From positions 186,001-250,000 of the forward strand of contig JAFFSR010000091.1 in NCBI GenBank assembly GCA_017163975.1: a stretch of 64,000 nucleotides of DNA, in the 5' to 3' direction. The translations under genes and the position numbers were made by a program. Of the stretch, positions 1 through 12,030 are shown one piece after another (within the stretch, counting starts at the first letter, position 1; each line of letters begins with the position of its first letter). The notes below the pieces were generated by a model. It was given only the letters and a program-made list of their open reading frames with translations, was not told the DNA's origin and did no database searches. The DNA comes from Anastatus disparis. Lineage: Eukaryota > Arthropoda > Insecta > Hymenoptera > Eupelmidae.

Positions 1-96
1 TAGACACATTTGAAAAGAGCGGAGAACCGGAGAACCGGAGATCCGGAGAAAAACGTGGTTCCACTTTAATATAATATAGGATTGTTTTATACCGAA

Positions 97-337
97 TTAA
101 CCCTTTCAGTCACGAATTATTTTCGCAAAAACACGTATTTTCTATCATAAATTAATTTTTTAGATTTATTTACAATCATATATTCAAAAGATATCATATG
201 ATACTTATAAAATGAACACTCATTTATATGAAAATGCAAAAAGAATAAAGATTAAACTTAAAGTGTGAATCAAAGAATAAAAAAAAGAAAATAAGAAAGG
301 GTGCCACTATAGTGGCTCCTGTGACTGAAAGGGTTAA
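97..337. mobile_element. TTAA-flanked short inverted-repeat element (piggyBac-type MITE)
   Basis: The element begins TTAACCCTTTCAGTCAC and ends with the inverted GTGACTGAAAGGGTTAA, so terminal inverted repeats of about 17 bp are bounded by TTAA, the target site of piggyBac-family transposases. It is about 240 bp with no coding capacity. The left flank (19-51) holds short GGAGAACC tandem repeats and nothing else recognisable. Confidence 0.7.
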
Positions 338-360
338 CTATTCTGTAATACTTTTTTTTT

Positions 361-753
361 TTAAGAGCAGGCCGGATTCGCTGTCCTTGTCTAATTGGCA
401 TTTTTGTTATTTACTCAAGTACTAATCGGTGTATCTGCAAATTGAAGGTTAAGCGCAATAGATATTATTATTACAAATATTTATGCACAAGAAAAAAAAA
501 ATCTATCGCTTTGTATTTGAGAAAAGTAAGGAACGCGAAAATATTATAAACATAATCTTTTACTTCAGCGTTCCTTACTTTTCTCGAAAACAAATCGGTA
601 GATTTTTCTTTTCTTGTGCATAGATGTTCATAATAATAATATCTATTGCGCTTAACCTTTATTTTAAAGATACACCGATTAATACTTGAGTAAATAACAA
701 ACAACTCAATTGTTACTCAGTCGGTATCAGGTTCTACTCCGGCCTGCTGTTAA
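361..753. mobile_element. TTAA hairpin element, copy 0
   Basis: Almost the whole 393 bp is an imperfect palindrome: TTAAGAGCAGGCCGG at the left is matched by CCGGCCTGCTGTTAA at the right, and the arms (about 361-540 and 570-753) pair along most of their length. TTAA sits at both ends. Termini match four further copies in the window (25777, 27482, 31364, 34387). It has no coding capacity; a transcript would fold into a long hairpin. Confidence 0.8.
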
Positions 754-862
754 ATTCCAATACTTTTATAATAATTAATTTTAATCATTTATATTTAATA
801 TTTCTGTAATTAAATACTTAATTTGGTATTCTATAATTTTACATAAATGTTTCTTTTATTCT

Positions 863-1921
863 TCAAGTTTTTGTGGATTTTCCCATATAGAATGGTTTTA
901 AGTTATTTATGTGGAAGTTTCCCTTCAATTTTTCATTTTCGTTTATTATCTTATATGTATCGTCGTTTATAACATTTTTGACCATATAAGGTCCATCGTA
1001 TACATCAAAGAATTTCGCTATTTTGTAATTATTTGCATCAGATAGTTTCTGTGCTTTAATTAATACTTTATCTCCGATTTTAAATTTAAAGTGTTGTTTT
1101 TTTTCATTCTTTTTGTTCGCTCGTTTTTTTTTAAATTTGTGTGCTTTGTCTCTTGCTAGGAATATTTTTTATGTATGTGTTTTTGTGTCTGGTGTTTTTG
1201 GTATTTTTATGTATGGTTCCCATGCTCTTTCAGGTCTTTTTCCTGTATGAATTTCCACCGGTGTGAATCCTGTGGTTTCATGATAAGTTTCGTTAATTCT
1301 TTTTTGAATTGTTGGTACGTATGTCGCCCATGAAGTATGTTTATCGTTTATGAATGTTCTAAAAAATCTACCTAATTCGCGGTGTACCCTTTCTATTACG
1401 TTCGACTGTGGGTGTCTTATTGATGAGAATACGGTTTTTATGCTTTCGTTACTTAGTTTTTCTATCCATTTAGGTGAGGTAAATTGAGTACCGTGATCTG
1501 TTATTATTGCTTTTGATTTTTCGTAGTTTAATACGTAATTATTGAATATTTTCTTTATTACTGTGATCGTATTCGCTTTTTTAATTGGGTATAATATTAC
1601 ATATTTTGAAAAAACGTCGATTGTTGTTAAAATATATTTTACACCCGCCGTTGATGTTGGTAGTGGACCAAAGAAGTCTATTGATAACAGTTCGTGTGGT
1701 TCATTTGTTATTATCAGTTGATATTTTTTGTTGAATTTCACTGTTAGATATTTACTTTTTTGGCACGTTATGCATGTTTTTAATGTTTTGTATGTTTCTT
1801 TTCTTAATTTGGGTGCATGAAATTGCTCTGTTAGTAGTTTATATGTCTTTTTAGGGCCTATGTGTCCGTAAGTTTCGTGTATTACTAGTATTAATTCTTT
1901 AAGTATTTGACTTGGTATCAT
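863..1921 (-). pseudogene. gypsy-type integrase (relic, element A)
   Basis: This is the integrase part of a Ty3/gypsy pol on the minus strand. From 1921 downwards the frame shows an H2C2 zinc finger (HETYGHIG then CITCQ), and the DDE core: Asp in SIDFFGPL, Asp in TDHGTQF, Glu in HPQSNVIERVHRELG. After a frame break near 1168 the C-terminal GPY/F-type module (VYDGPYMVKNV) continues in another frame to a stop at 863-865. All catalytic residues are present, but the frame break makes the gene non-functional as it stands. It continues upstream into RNase H and RT, so it is the 3' end of a single degraded pol. Family assignment is firm; lineage within gypsy is not resolved. Confidence 0.88.
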
Positions 1922-1929
1922 TATTTTTA

Positions 1930-3420
1930 ATCCTTCTATTGTAACTTTTGTTACTATGTCGTTTTCTACTTTATATTTTGTTTTAATTTTTTCGTTATTC
2001 TGTTTTAATTGTTCTATAATTTTTGAGATTTTTTCATTTTTTTGTTGTAATTTATTGATATTTTTTTAGCTTTTTCGCTGTGCCTGGTTTTAATTTGTAT
2101 TTATTTATTGCTGTTATTATTATTTCATTTTCATTTTTTGGTTCGAGATTATTTACGTGTAGCTGTTGACTTGAGTAGTCTGCTACTGCGTTTTCTTTAC
2201 CCGGTAAATATTCTAGTTTTAAATTGTAGTTTTGTATTGCAGGATTCCATCTGGTTAATCTCGCGTTTTTAAATTTACAATTTTTTAAGAAGGTTATTGC
2301 TTCATGATCTGTTCGTATTATTATCTTTTGCCCCCCTTACATATGTATTTAGTTTTTCTAATGCCCATATTATTGCCAACAGTTCTTTTTCTGTTGTGAA
2401 ATAATTGCATTCACTATTTTTTAGTGTTCTGCTAATGAAACATATTATGTTTTCATCTGATTCCTCTGATTTTTGCGATAGTACTGCTGCTATAGCAAAA
2501 TCGCTTGCGTCAGTTGTTAGTATAAACGGTTTTTTAATATCTATGTATTTTAGTATTTTATTACATTTTGATCAAATAATTCTTTTATGTTATTAAATGC
2601 TATTGAATGTTCGTTCGTCCATTCATATTTTGCATTTTTTCTTAGCAAGTTTATTAACGGAATTGTTTTTTCTGCATAATTTTTTGCGAATTTCGTGTAA
2701 AAGTTGACGAATCCAAGAAATGCTTGCAATTCTTTTACGTTTTTTGGTTGTCTAAAATTTTTTATGCTGCGAATTTTTTCTGGATTAGGCATAATGCCCT
2801 AAAAATTCGATTTTTTCTTTGAAAAATTTTGATTTTTTAAAATTAAATGTTAAATTTGCCTTTTGCGCTTTTATGAATAATCTCTCTAAATGTTCTAAAT
2901 GTTGATCAAATGTGCTTGATCTAATATGCAGATCATCTACGAATGTTATTAGAAAATCTTTTAAGTCATCTGTTATTTTAGTAAGACCTCGTAATAATGC
3001 TGCACTAGACGTATTGATTCCAAAGGCTGCTACATTAAATTCATATATCTTATTGTCTAACTTGAAAGCTGTATATTTTTTGCTTTCTTCGGTTAGTTCA
3101 ATTTGCCAGTAACTACTGGTCAAATCTAAACTCGACATATATTTCTGTTTATTACATTTGAGAAATATTTCCTCTATGCCTTGTGGCGCTTCATAATCAT
3201 CTGCTAATTTTTCATTTAGCTTTCGAGCATCCAAGCATAGCCTTACTGATCCGTGTTTTTTCTTTACTACTACGATTGGGTTGATATAATAGCTTTTCGA
3301 CCTTCTTATTATTCCTAGGCTTAGCGTATTTTCAATTCCTGCTTCTACTTTATTTCTGTGATTAATGGGTACTAGATACGATCTCGTAAAGAAAGGTTTA
3401 TCATTGATTATTTCTAGTTA
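1930..3420 (-). pseudogene. gypsy-type reverse transcriptase and RNase H (relic, element A)
   Basis: Minus-strand pieces of one RT/RNase H region in several frames. RT is clearest at 2785-3234, where the FVDD active site lies in FLITFVDDLHI after the AAFGINTSSAA fingers/palm segment. The thumb/connection follows at 2550-2792 (LQAFLGFVNFYTKFAKNYAEK). RNase H at about 2150-2545 shows TDASDFAIAAVLSQ, TEKELLAIIWAL and, after a frame break near 2330, RTDHEAI and LEYLPGKENAVADYS. At least three frame breaks (near 2330, 2550-2570 and 2785) separate the pieces, so no active polymerase can be made. The coding strand is extremely A-rich. Confidence 0.85.
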
Positions 3421-4396
3421 ACATTTATAGTTTTTTAACGATCCTGGCCTTTTTTGAAACACATTTTTATATTTTATAATTAATTTTTTTAATTTTTCTT
3501 TTTCTTTCTCTTCTAGTTTTACAGTTTTGTTTATTTTTTCATTTATTTCTGTTTCTGATAATTCATATGTCATGTAATTATCATTATTTGATAATGTTTT
3601 ACTTTGTTTTCTTTGTTTAATTCTTCGATCTCTATGCATAGAGTCGAGTATTCATTTTTGTTTATATTTCTTATTTTAAATGATATTATATCATCTTTAT
3701 CGTTTACTTGAAACTGTATTTCTTCTATCATGGTATTTATTAGCATTTTAAGGCTTTTTTGAGTGTCGTATCCAATTATGCATTCTTTTATAAATTTTGG
3801 TACTATCATGAATATTATTTTTATTTCTGAATTATTTATTTTTACTTTTGCCAGTATTTGTTTTTTTATACGTATTGATTTTGTGCCGGTGGCGTTTTTT
3901 ATTACTTTGCCATTTATTGGCATTGTTGGGAAATTTTTAAAAGTTTTATAATTATTTAAGTAAAATTCTTCTGATATACCTAGGTTACCTCGCTTCCTGT
4001 GTCTATTGAAGCTGTTGTTTCTACATTTTCAATTTTTAATTTTATTTCAGGGCATTGAGTTACTTGAGACTCTTCTCCTGATGGTACTATGTCGTACAAC
4101 AAATCTTTACGTTCATTTGTCAATGGTGCTATTCTTATTTTGGTATACGTTTCTTTTATGTCTTTTGATTCATATTCGTTAAAATTTAATATAGATTGGT
4201 AATTTTTCAGCCAATCTGTAAAATCTTCGTTTGTTTGGTTATCTATGTATAATTTTTTAGCTGTATTTAATCTATCTGCTAAATTTGATTTATTTAAATT
4301 CAATTCATTTGTTTCTGTTTTATTGATTTTGCTTGTGTTTTCAGTTGCGTGCTTTATTATTTCTTTGTTATTAATTATTCTGTTATTTTTTTCCAA
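3418..4396 (-). pseudogene. gypsy-type protease and linker region (relic, element A)
   Basis: The 138-aa frame 3980-4396 ends in ASIDTGSEVT, the catalytic DTG(S) motif of a retroviral-type aspartic protease. The next frames (3570-3923 and 3418-3639) carry the rest of the protease and the pol N-terminus in shifted frames, for example IIGYDTQKSLKML, which resembles the second half of a protease. The order on the minus strand (protease, RT, RNase H, integrase) is the Ty3/gypsy order. At least two frame breaks are present. The protease call rests on one motif plus position. Confidence 0.65.
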
Positions 4397-4953
4397 TTTA
4401 GGGTACGCAACTGCTATCTGTTTTCCGACCTAGATGTGCTTTGTTCTCCATTTTGTGTTGTATTCATGTTTTGTGTTGTATCAGTGTTATTTGTGGTTTT
4501 TATTGTTGGTGTTTTCTGTCTTTGTGTTCCGTTGTATTGTGATCTATAATTTTGTGTTCTATAATTTTGTGTTCTATAGTTTTGTGCTCTGTAGTTTTGT
4601 GCCGCCCTTGTGTGTTTGAATTCCTTTGTTTTTTATTTTCAGTGTTTGCTGTCTGTATATGATTTATGTAGTTTATGTTCTGTGTGCACCATGGGTTTGT
4701 TTCTTGATTGGTGTGATATTGGTTATGTGTATATATGTTACTATTGTGTGTATTTTCTTTAGTATTTGTGTATGTTCTTTAATTCAATTTCCAATTTTCT
4801 TATTTCGTATTTTAAACGATGTGTTTGTTGTGTTTGTCTTAATAATGTTGTTACTTTGTTATATAATATTTGTTGTTTTTGTGTGTTAATGTTTTCATTT
4901 TTATTTTTGACAGAATTTTCAATAGATTCTGCTGTTTTAATTTTATTTTTCAT
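4397..4953 (-). pseudogene. putative gag remnant (element A)
   Basis: A minus-strand frame starts with ATG at 4953 and runs to 4759; it is Lys/Asn/Gln-rich and predicted helical. Downstream, 4440-4620 is low-complexity DNA that on the minus strand encodes Asn/Thr/Gln/Tyr repeats (a repeated TTCTATAATTTTGTG-like unit). No CCHC knuckle or capsid motif is visible. It is called gag from position only: immediately upstream of the protease and downstream of a short leader. Confidence 0.4.
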
Positions 4954-5046
4954 CTAGCTAAATTCTTTGATTTACAAAATTAAATATACTTAATATCTTG
5001 TTTTCTGATTTATCCTTAATATATCTTTTCACAAATATTTTGTTTA

Positions 5047-8000
5047 TAGTCCGCAGTACGGAACTCTTTTTAAAAAATGATTACCACATACTTAGAACTT
5101 TGTAAGCGGCTTCATTTTGTCAAGTCTACCAAACATTTCATCTACGAAAACTCTCGAAACCGCTGCGTTTTTTAATAATTAATTATTAAACATGTCGATT
5201 CGACGATGTATTGTTATGCAATGACCACATACTTTTTTTTACATGGAACTAAAAGATATTTTTATAACAAAAATCAAATAATGTATGGCCGACAAAAATA
5301 ATTCTGCGTTAGATGAGTCTACCATTTGAATTATGTCGATAGGACAGGGTTATGTTATGCGATGACCACAGCCAATTTTCATAGGATTACTTGATAATTA
5401 ATTATGAAACCATAAGATCATAATGTCCGACAAATTTTCTGCAGATTTTTTTCAGTCCGACAATCGGAACATGTCATTGTTACGAGGTATGGTTTTGTGA
5501 TTACCATATGTCGGACAATGGTATGACGTGTCACATAATATTATTTTATGTATTAAAAGGGCAATGACCGACAAAAATATTGTATCTTTACGTCAGACCG
5601 ACAAAAAAAGATTTATAATTAACCCGTCACCTATGTATGTGTCATATAACACGTAGTTCAAAATTATCTAATAAAATTTAAATTTATATTTTGCACAAAT
5701 GAAACTAGTTACTATGATCAAGTATAGACATAGAAAAATACATTCACATTTTTTAATTTTTGAAATTAATTTTTTTTTTCCAATTTTTACTGATATTTTT
5801 ATAAGTACGAAAATGAAAAAAAATTAAATTCTTAGAATAATCTAATTTTGCAGCTATGGTTATTATTTTCATAACGTCAAAAATTATACGTCATTTTTGT
5901 GTCATCTTAATAAAAGATTTTCATAGAAGGATCAAAATACTATTAATAAAACATGCCTCTTATTTTTTAATATAATTATCTGATTAAGGGGACCAGGTAC
6001 TATTAAAACTCGAAAAATTCAAATATGAATAATTAAAAATTTATTGCTTTTATCCAAAGGAATAAATTTTTTGAAAAAAATACTTATGTTTCAGAAGACT
6101 TTTATTTCTGAAACTTTTATCTATTTTAAAAATTCAACTTATGGTCCCCGTTAACATTCTGGTACTAAAAACAGATTGGTCGCAAGGTTTTTTTAAGAGT
6201 TTTCATCTGATCTTGATGAAATTTGGTGGAGATTTCCAAAATCATCTTAGAATCCACATGAGCGAGAGACATTCCTAAAAAATTCAAATGATAAAAAAAT
6301 TTTCTATTTGTTTATTTATTTTTATAAATAATAAGTTAATACACAAATTAGCATATATGTATTTATAATTTGCTATGCTCATTAATTCTAATATAATTTT
6401 AAAAATCTCCACCAAATTTCATAAAGATCCGATGAAAATTCATGAAAAAGCTTTGCGACCAATCTGTTTTTAGTACCAGAATGTGAACGGAGACCATCAG
6501 TTGAATTTTTAAGATAGATAAAAGTTTCAGAAATAAAAAGTCTTCTGAAAAATAAATATTTTTTCAAAAATTTTTTCCTTTTGGATAAAAGCAATAAATT
6601 TTAAATTATTCATATTCAAATTTTTCAAGTTTTAATAGTACCTTGTCCCCTTAATGGGGCATTTAGAGAGTAGGTATGTGTTGTACGCGGTACATGCGTA
6701 GATAATGACATGAAATTAATTATTTGTTATTAACTATTTATTATTCGTTATAGATAATAAAATTCTTAACAAAATAAATCGTTAATCCCTTATGTGTCGT
6801 TTACGACACATTACAGAAAATGGGCTTATGGATGCTTTAGGTTTCTTAAACTACCGAAGGAACCTAGAGGAACTCAAAATAAGTCAAACATATGAAAAAA
6901 TATTTACTTTTTAAATGGGAAAGGGGTCTCGGACTCAATAGGTTAAAATAAAAAATGAAATTTCTAAAAATTTCATTCTTTGTAAAAAAGTAAATTTGCA
7001 GTGTTAAAAATAATTCATGTTAATTTGAAATCATTTTTTTTTAATTGTCTATTAAATCGATATTTTTCCATTTTTTATAATTTAACATTTTATCGCTAAA
7101 ATATACAGCATGAATTCTTTCTTTATAAAGATTTAATTATGAATATTTTTCTAAGATCACATTTTAATCCTCGAAAATGAGCATAAAATGTTATTATTTT
7201 ATCAGCATTACATAGGTAGAAAAACATTTTATATTGGTTAAAGAAATAACTCTTCATTTCAAAGCAATAGGCATAAAATGGTAAAAAGATCGTTTTAATT
7301 TCTACTAGGGTATTAGACTGATAAATAATTCTATACATACCACTAAAATATTTCTTTATATGAAACTTAGATTTTAGTGTTTACTTATCAATTAAAGAAT
7401 CGTTATTATTATTAGAAATATTAATTCATTGTTCATATTTAAGTATTTAATAATTAAACTTTTAAATACATAATTTTTTAAAGGAATTTATAAAAAAATT
7501 AAGTTTTTTTCTGACACATTGTTAATATAATGTGGGAATGCTTGAAAATCTCAAATTATAATATTGTAAAAGACATACTGCAATTTAGTAAACGAATTTT
7601 AGCAAACGAATACAACAAAAGAAATGAGAAATGATAATAATTTAAAAGTCATAATATTATATAAAATTTAATAGTGTTAATGATATTAAATAAAACATTA
7701 ATTAACAACATGCTTTAAGAAAAAAATTCATTTTTGATTTATTCATAAAATTAAAAGTTTTGCTCATTTTTCTCATATATAAGTTATTTATTTTTATTGC
7801 TATTTATAAATTTTTGTTAAATAAGTTTTTCAAATTTAATATATTTATGTCTTATTCAGAATAATTTAGATATAAAATAATTGTCCTTAAACAGTTGAGT
7901 TCTACAGGGTACTACTACTTATTTTCAATTAATTTTCTTGTGATTTCCATTAGATTTCGGTAGCAATTTTGTCGGCCGCATATTCTAGTGTACTCTACAT

Positions 8001-8496
8001 TTTATTTAAAACAGAAAAAATCCCAGATTGGACATGTGGTAATCACAAAACCATACCACGTAACAATGACATGTTCCGATTGTCGGACTGAAAAAAATCT
8101 GCAGAAAATTTGTCGGACATTATGATCTTATGGTTTCATAATTAATTATCAAGTAATCCTATAAAAATTGGCTGTGGTCATCGCATAACATAACCCTGTC
8201 CTATCGACATAATTCAAATGGTAGTCTCATCTAACGCAGAATTATTTTTGTCGGCCATACATTATTTGATTTTTGTTATAAAAATATCTTTTAGTTCCAT
8301 GTAAAAAAAAGTATGTGGTCATTGCATAACAATACATCGTCAAATCGACATGTTTAATAATTAATTATTAAAAAACGCAGCGGTTTCGAGAGTTTTCGTA
8401 GATGAAAAGTTTGGTAGACTCGACAAAATGAAGCCGCTTACAAAGTTCTAAGTATGTGGTAATCATTTTTTAAAAAGGGTTCTGTACTGCGGACTA
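5047..8496. mobile_element. 3.45-kb non-coding transposon with about 470-bp terminal inverted repeats
   Basis: Left arm 5047-5520 and right arm about 8028-8496 are near-perfect reverse complements. The ends are TAGTCCGCAG and CTGCGGACTA, each flanked outside by TTA (5044-5046, 8497-8499), a likely 3-bp target duplication as in PIF/Harbinger-type or CACTA-type elements. The arms are built from units of about 140 bp: a TGA(C/T)(T)ACCACA box recurs near 5080, 5221, 5362 and 5500, and CCGACAAA boxes recur between them. The interior has no coding ORF and contains a second element (5984-6654). The remaining interior is featureless AT-rich DNA. It is a non-autonomous transposon; superfamily is uncertain. 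Confidence 0.8.
5984..6654. mobile_element. Nested TTAA inverted-repeat element
   Basis: TTAAGGGGACCAGGTACT at the left matches AGTACCTTGTCCCCTTAA at the right, and inverted homology continues for more than 200 bp on each side (5984-6240 and about 6400-6654), with a short loop. TTAA lies at both ends. It is inserted inside the 5047-8496 transposon, so it is the younger of the two. No coding capacity; an apparent 68-codon frame on the minus strand is a by-product of the arm. Confidence 0.8.
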
Positions 8497-8521
8497 TTAG
8501 TTATGTTATGGGTAATGCTCG

Positions 8522-8669
8522 TTAACCTTTTAAGGACGGGGATTTTGACGTTGAAATTCGACTTTTTTTTTAAACAATATTTGTGCATAAAATGAAAAAA
8601 TATATCACGTGGAGTGCCTGATAAAATTGGTGGTCGATATATCGACCAGTCCCGTCCTTAAAAGGTTAA
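8522..8669. mobile_element. 148-bp TTAA inverted-repeat element
   Basis: TTAACCTTTTAAGGACGGG is matched by CCCGTCCTTAAAAGGTTAA, giving 19-bp inverted ends bounded by TTAA. A second small dyad, GGTCGATATATCGACC, lies near the right arm. There is no coding capacity. It sits in the leader of gypsy element A, between the probable LTR and the 3.45-kb transposon. Confidence 0.75.
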
Positions 8670-8683
8670 TACTGAAGACCAAG

Positions 8684-9090
8684 TGCCTCAGTATGCGGGG
8701 CCTTACCCTTTAGAACGGGACAAGGTGAGGTGTTGCTCGCCACAACTCTTTATTTAATTTATACAAAATAATGATACAGCGTAAAGTTAATCAACGTGCG
8801 AGCATAGAAGAATCATCAACGATATTGGTGATTCTTCGACGCTTGACGTGTTCTTTAAATGGCAAAAGCGAGCCAAGTTGAGCTGAGGCAAGGCAGAAGA
8901 GAGCCTTTCTCTCTGCTGGCCCGCTTTTATAGGCGCTGGACTCCAGTCCTCTCTTCTCTAATAGCTTGGCACCGCCGGCGTTTGCGTGTCTTGCTTTTCT
9001 CATGCGCGCTAAGCCAATATAAGGCTGAAGCGCGTTCTCGATGTATGATGTGCACACATGTATATCTTTGAGTGTGTGTGCGTTTCAGGA
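8684..9090 (-). repeat. Probable 5' LTR of gypsy element A
   Basis: Read on the minus strand, this GC-richer block has promoter and polyadenylation signals in LTR order: CCTATAAAAGCGG (about 8925-8937), then AAATAAAG (about 8748-8757), then an inner end ...GAGGCA at 8684 followed within two bases by TGGTCTTCAGTATT, which suits a primer-binding site. Joining the short flanks left by the 8522-8669 and 5047-8496 elements gives a leader of roughly 140 nt before the gag-position ATG at 4953. The outer end (about 9090) is approximate, and no partner 3' LTR lies in the window, so this is inference. Confidence 0.5.
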
Positions 9091-10058
9091 GCGTATGAAC
9101 TCTTCGCGCTTATGCTTTTATTTTTTTAAATTATACTACTTTAATTATTAATTAGTAAACTATCTTAATTCTTATTTATAGATTATTATCTAATTATGCT
9201 ATTTATCGCGTGTAAATATATTATATTTATTAGATTTAGCAATTAAAAGTCTATAATATGACTGCGCGCTCACAAGTATTATTCACAAAAGTTGGAACTA
9301 AAGCTTGACTTTATAGATGACCGTGAGTGTTGAGTATAAAGTCAAACTTAAATTTCGTTACTTGAGTATCAGTAGTTACTTCAATGGAGTATTACGTCTT
9401 TCCTGACAATCAAGGCTGGAATTCATGGATTTAACTCAAGTAATGATTGCTACTAAGATTTTTTTCTGGTTTAGTCTCTCTAAAAATGAAAAAAAAGCAG
9501 ATGATGCAACTGTGGCATGAGTTAAGTCTATAAATTCAAGCCTAATTTATCAGTGTCATGAACAGTCAAGAAAGTTATAACTTATACGCAAGTAATGGTA
9601 CTTGAGTTTCAAGTAATACTTAATATTTATATTATGTTTTTAGAACCAAATTTTTGGCTGAAATTCATAGACCAACTCAAGTAACAGTTTTATTATCTAT
9701 CTTTTTTTTCGTCATGATAGAGATAAAAACGAAATAAAATTTAGGTCGCAAACACTAATACTTGTGTTTATCAATTCCAGCATTATAGACAAATATCAAT
9801 TATCATTTTATGTATTATGAAGATTGTCAAGTTCCAAACATAAAATTGTAATTGCACAGTTGTCAGTTCCAATAAAATCAAATATAGCATACAGCTTTTG
9901 ATTATTTCATGGTTAATGATTTATATTTTTTTAATGATTTAAATGGAATTCAGTAAACTGATTTTAAATGTATCATGATGATATGATTTTCATTTAAACA
10001 ATTTTTACGTCAACTTGAATTAATACTTTTTTATATAAATATAAAAACTTAATATAGT
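9091..10058. other. Non-coding AT-rich spacer with degenerate repeats
   Basis: No gene is seen. Two imperfect direct copies of a segment with GGCTG(A/G)AATTCAT and AACTCAAGTAA lie at about 9413-9444 and 9650-9686, with further ACTTGAGTA/CAAGTAAT fragments between them, so this is probably an old repeat. The last bases, ATAGT (10054-10058), are the left target duplication of the next element. Confidence 0.5.
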
Positions 10059-11431
10059 TGTTACATCCGCATAATCACGGATGTACGAAAAATCATTTTT
10101 CATCTTAATTTTTTTTTTTGTAAATTGTTATACATATAAATGTGCGTACGTATATATAATTATATATACGCATATACATTATGCATGCATATAAACATAT
10201 AAACATATTTATTTGCAGTTCTCTCCCTAAATAACATTAATAAATACATATAAGTAGATAAATAAATGAATCTTTTAGTAATAAGGAATATACTGTATTA
10301 AAAAATAAATTTAATTTCTTGTAATAGTCTTAAGAGAAAAGCAGTAAGTTCGCGCGCCGTATACGCTACCTCAGCATTTTTAGGCGTGATAAGAAGATAT
10401 CTTCTGTCACCGAATGTGAGATTTTAAAGAGTTTCTCACGGCCGAACTGACCAATGGGACTCTTTTAAATTTTGACAAACTTGCATTTTATTTCTAGATT
10501 TGTACCTTTCTTGCAGAGAAAATTAATTTTAATAAGTCAGTCTGCAGTCAGTTCTCCCGAGTAACAGTACAAGCAAAAGAGAGAACCTCAATAAAAAAAC
10601 TTGTAAACTCGCGCCGAATTCTACTACGCTAATAGTTTTTTTTGTTGCTTCTTAAATTGATTTCTTTTACGTAAAAAGGAAATCAAGCAACGCAAGTTCG
10701 GAACGCGCTTAGATCAACAAGTTATTTTCTTTTTCGCCGGTTTATCTCTCAATATATGCGACTTACTGTGTTTAATATATTTCTGCAAAATTTAATTGCA
10801 AAGTGCCAATAATAAATAAAAAAGGAGAATTTTAACAAAAAAAAAGGAACTGCGCGACTCACCTCTTTTACGATTAAATTAAATAAAACAAATATAAATC
10901 TCCAATATTCTGTACGTAAATAATAAACCAATCTACGGAGAAAAAGGACATTTTTTTTGAAAATTTTTCGTAGCTGCGCGATTGAACTTACAGCTTACTA
11001 ATCAATTTAACAATAAGAATAAATAAACAAATTGCGCAAATAATCAAAAATTATAATTAAAAAAATATTCGCTAGTAATCGCACAATCGACTTGTTTATG
11101 AACTGTAAATCAAAGTTTTATGAATATAATTATAAAATATATTTTTCGAATCGTGCTAGTGAAAAAGTTCAACTCAATAAATAGATTTTAATTAACTGGT
11201 TCTTGGTCATAATTTATTTAACAACCCAACCAACTACAAGCAGGCAACCAGAGGGGAGCACCACGCCACATTTCAACACTAATCAACAAAAATTTAAGTT
11301 ATCTACGACCACGCAGCCAACCCATAAAAAGGTAAGTGATTCGGCTCCTCTACCCTGCATACGAGACAAGAAATATCTCACGATTGAATACAACGTCCGA
11401 GTAAACCTATTTAAGGTGACCGGACATAACA
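10059..11431 (+). repeat. 5' LTR of element B
   Basis: It is bounded by TG...CA and matches 22341-23712 base for base except for an A-run length change near 10845 and substitutions near 10974, 11391 and 11419. An alternating purine-pyrimidine tract lies near 10130-10200. A consensus splice donor (AAAAAG/GTAAGT, GT at 11332-11333) lies near its 3' end, a possible donor for a spliced envelope mRNA. A 78-codon frame at 11203-11439 extends across the LTR end and is not considered a gene. Confidence 0.95.
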
Positions 11432-11433
11432 AA

Positions 11434-11451
11434 TGGTGACAGCGACGGTGG
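11434..11451 (+). promoter_or_regulatory. Primer-binding site of element B
   Basis: TGGTGACAGCGACGGTGG begins two bases after the CA end of the 5' LTR, the position where a tRNA 3' end would prime minus-strand DNA synthesis. The tRNA was not identified. Confidence 0.7.
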
Positions 11452-11532
11452 GCTATTTCTTGTCAAATAACTAATAAACACTAACAAATTTTTTTTATCA
11501 CTGCTTTTTATACTAATTAATTACACTCGAAA

Positions 11533-12030
11533 TGCTCTCTATCACAGGGAAACGCTAAATAATATTAGACAAAATACTTGTTTTAGATGAGCATAGAGTA
11601 AAGATTTTTCGATCTGTTAACTTATTTATAAGTTGATAAATCAAAAATAAAATCTAATAACGACTTTCTTATTTGAAATACATTGTTCAAAACGTTCTCT
11701 ATCGCAGGGAAACGCTAGGTAACTAGACAAAATACTTGCTTTAGATGAACGTAGAACTAATATTTTCAACTCTTGATTTGTTTATAAATTAATTACTCGA
11801 AAACCAAATATTCGAAGCGTTCTCTATCACAGGGAAACGCAAGACAAAATACTTGTCTTAGATGAGCGCAGAACTAGTGTTTAAGATATTAATTTATTTA
11901 TAAATCAATAATTTGGAAAAGGATAAATAAAGAAAAAGAAAGAATACTAAATAAATTGTTCAAAACGTTCTCTATCGCATGGAAACGCTAGATAACTAGA
12001 CAAAATACTTGCTTTAGATGAGCATAGAAC
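11533..12030 (+). repeat. Leader repeat family 1 (four copies)
   Basis: Four imperfect direct copies lie at 11533-11597, 11693-11757, 11818-11874 and 11966-12030. Each holds CTCTATC(A/G)CA(G/T)GGAAACGC, then AGACAAAATACTTG and TTAGATGA(A/G)C. They are separated by about 60-95 bp of AT-rich DNA. Position in the untranslated leader recalls the protein-binding repeats in the Drosophila gypsy leader (Su(Hw) sites), but the sequence is different and no binding protein is implied. Confidence 0.8.

Noticed and set aside
4434..4957. Plus-strand Cys/Val/Phe-rich frames
   Set aside because: They are the complement of the A-rich gag-position region of element A and of low-complexity repeats.
8791..9071. 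88- and 70-codon frames on opposite strands in the GC-richer block
   Set aside because: The block carries LTR-type promoter and polyadenylation signals; the frames overlap on both strands without motifs.
11203..11439. 78-codon frame in the 5' LTR of element B and a similar 94-codon frame at the 3' LTR end
   Set aside because: They lie mostly in LTR sequence, differ only where the LTR meets flanking DNA, and show no domain.
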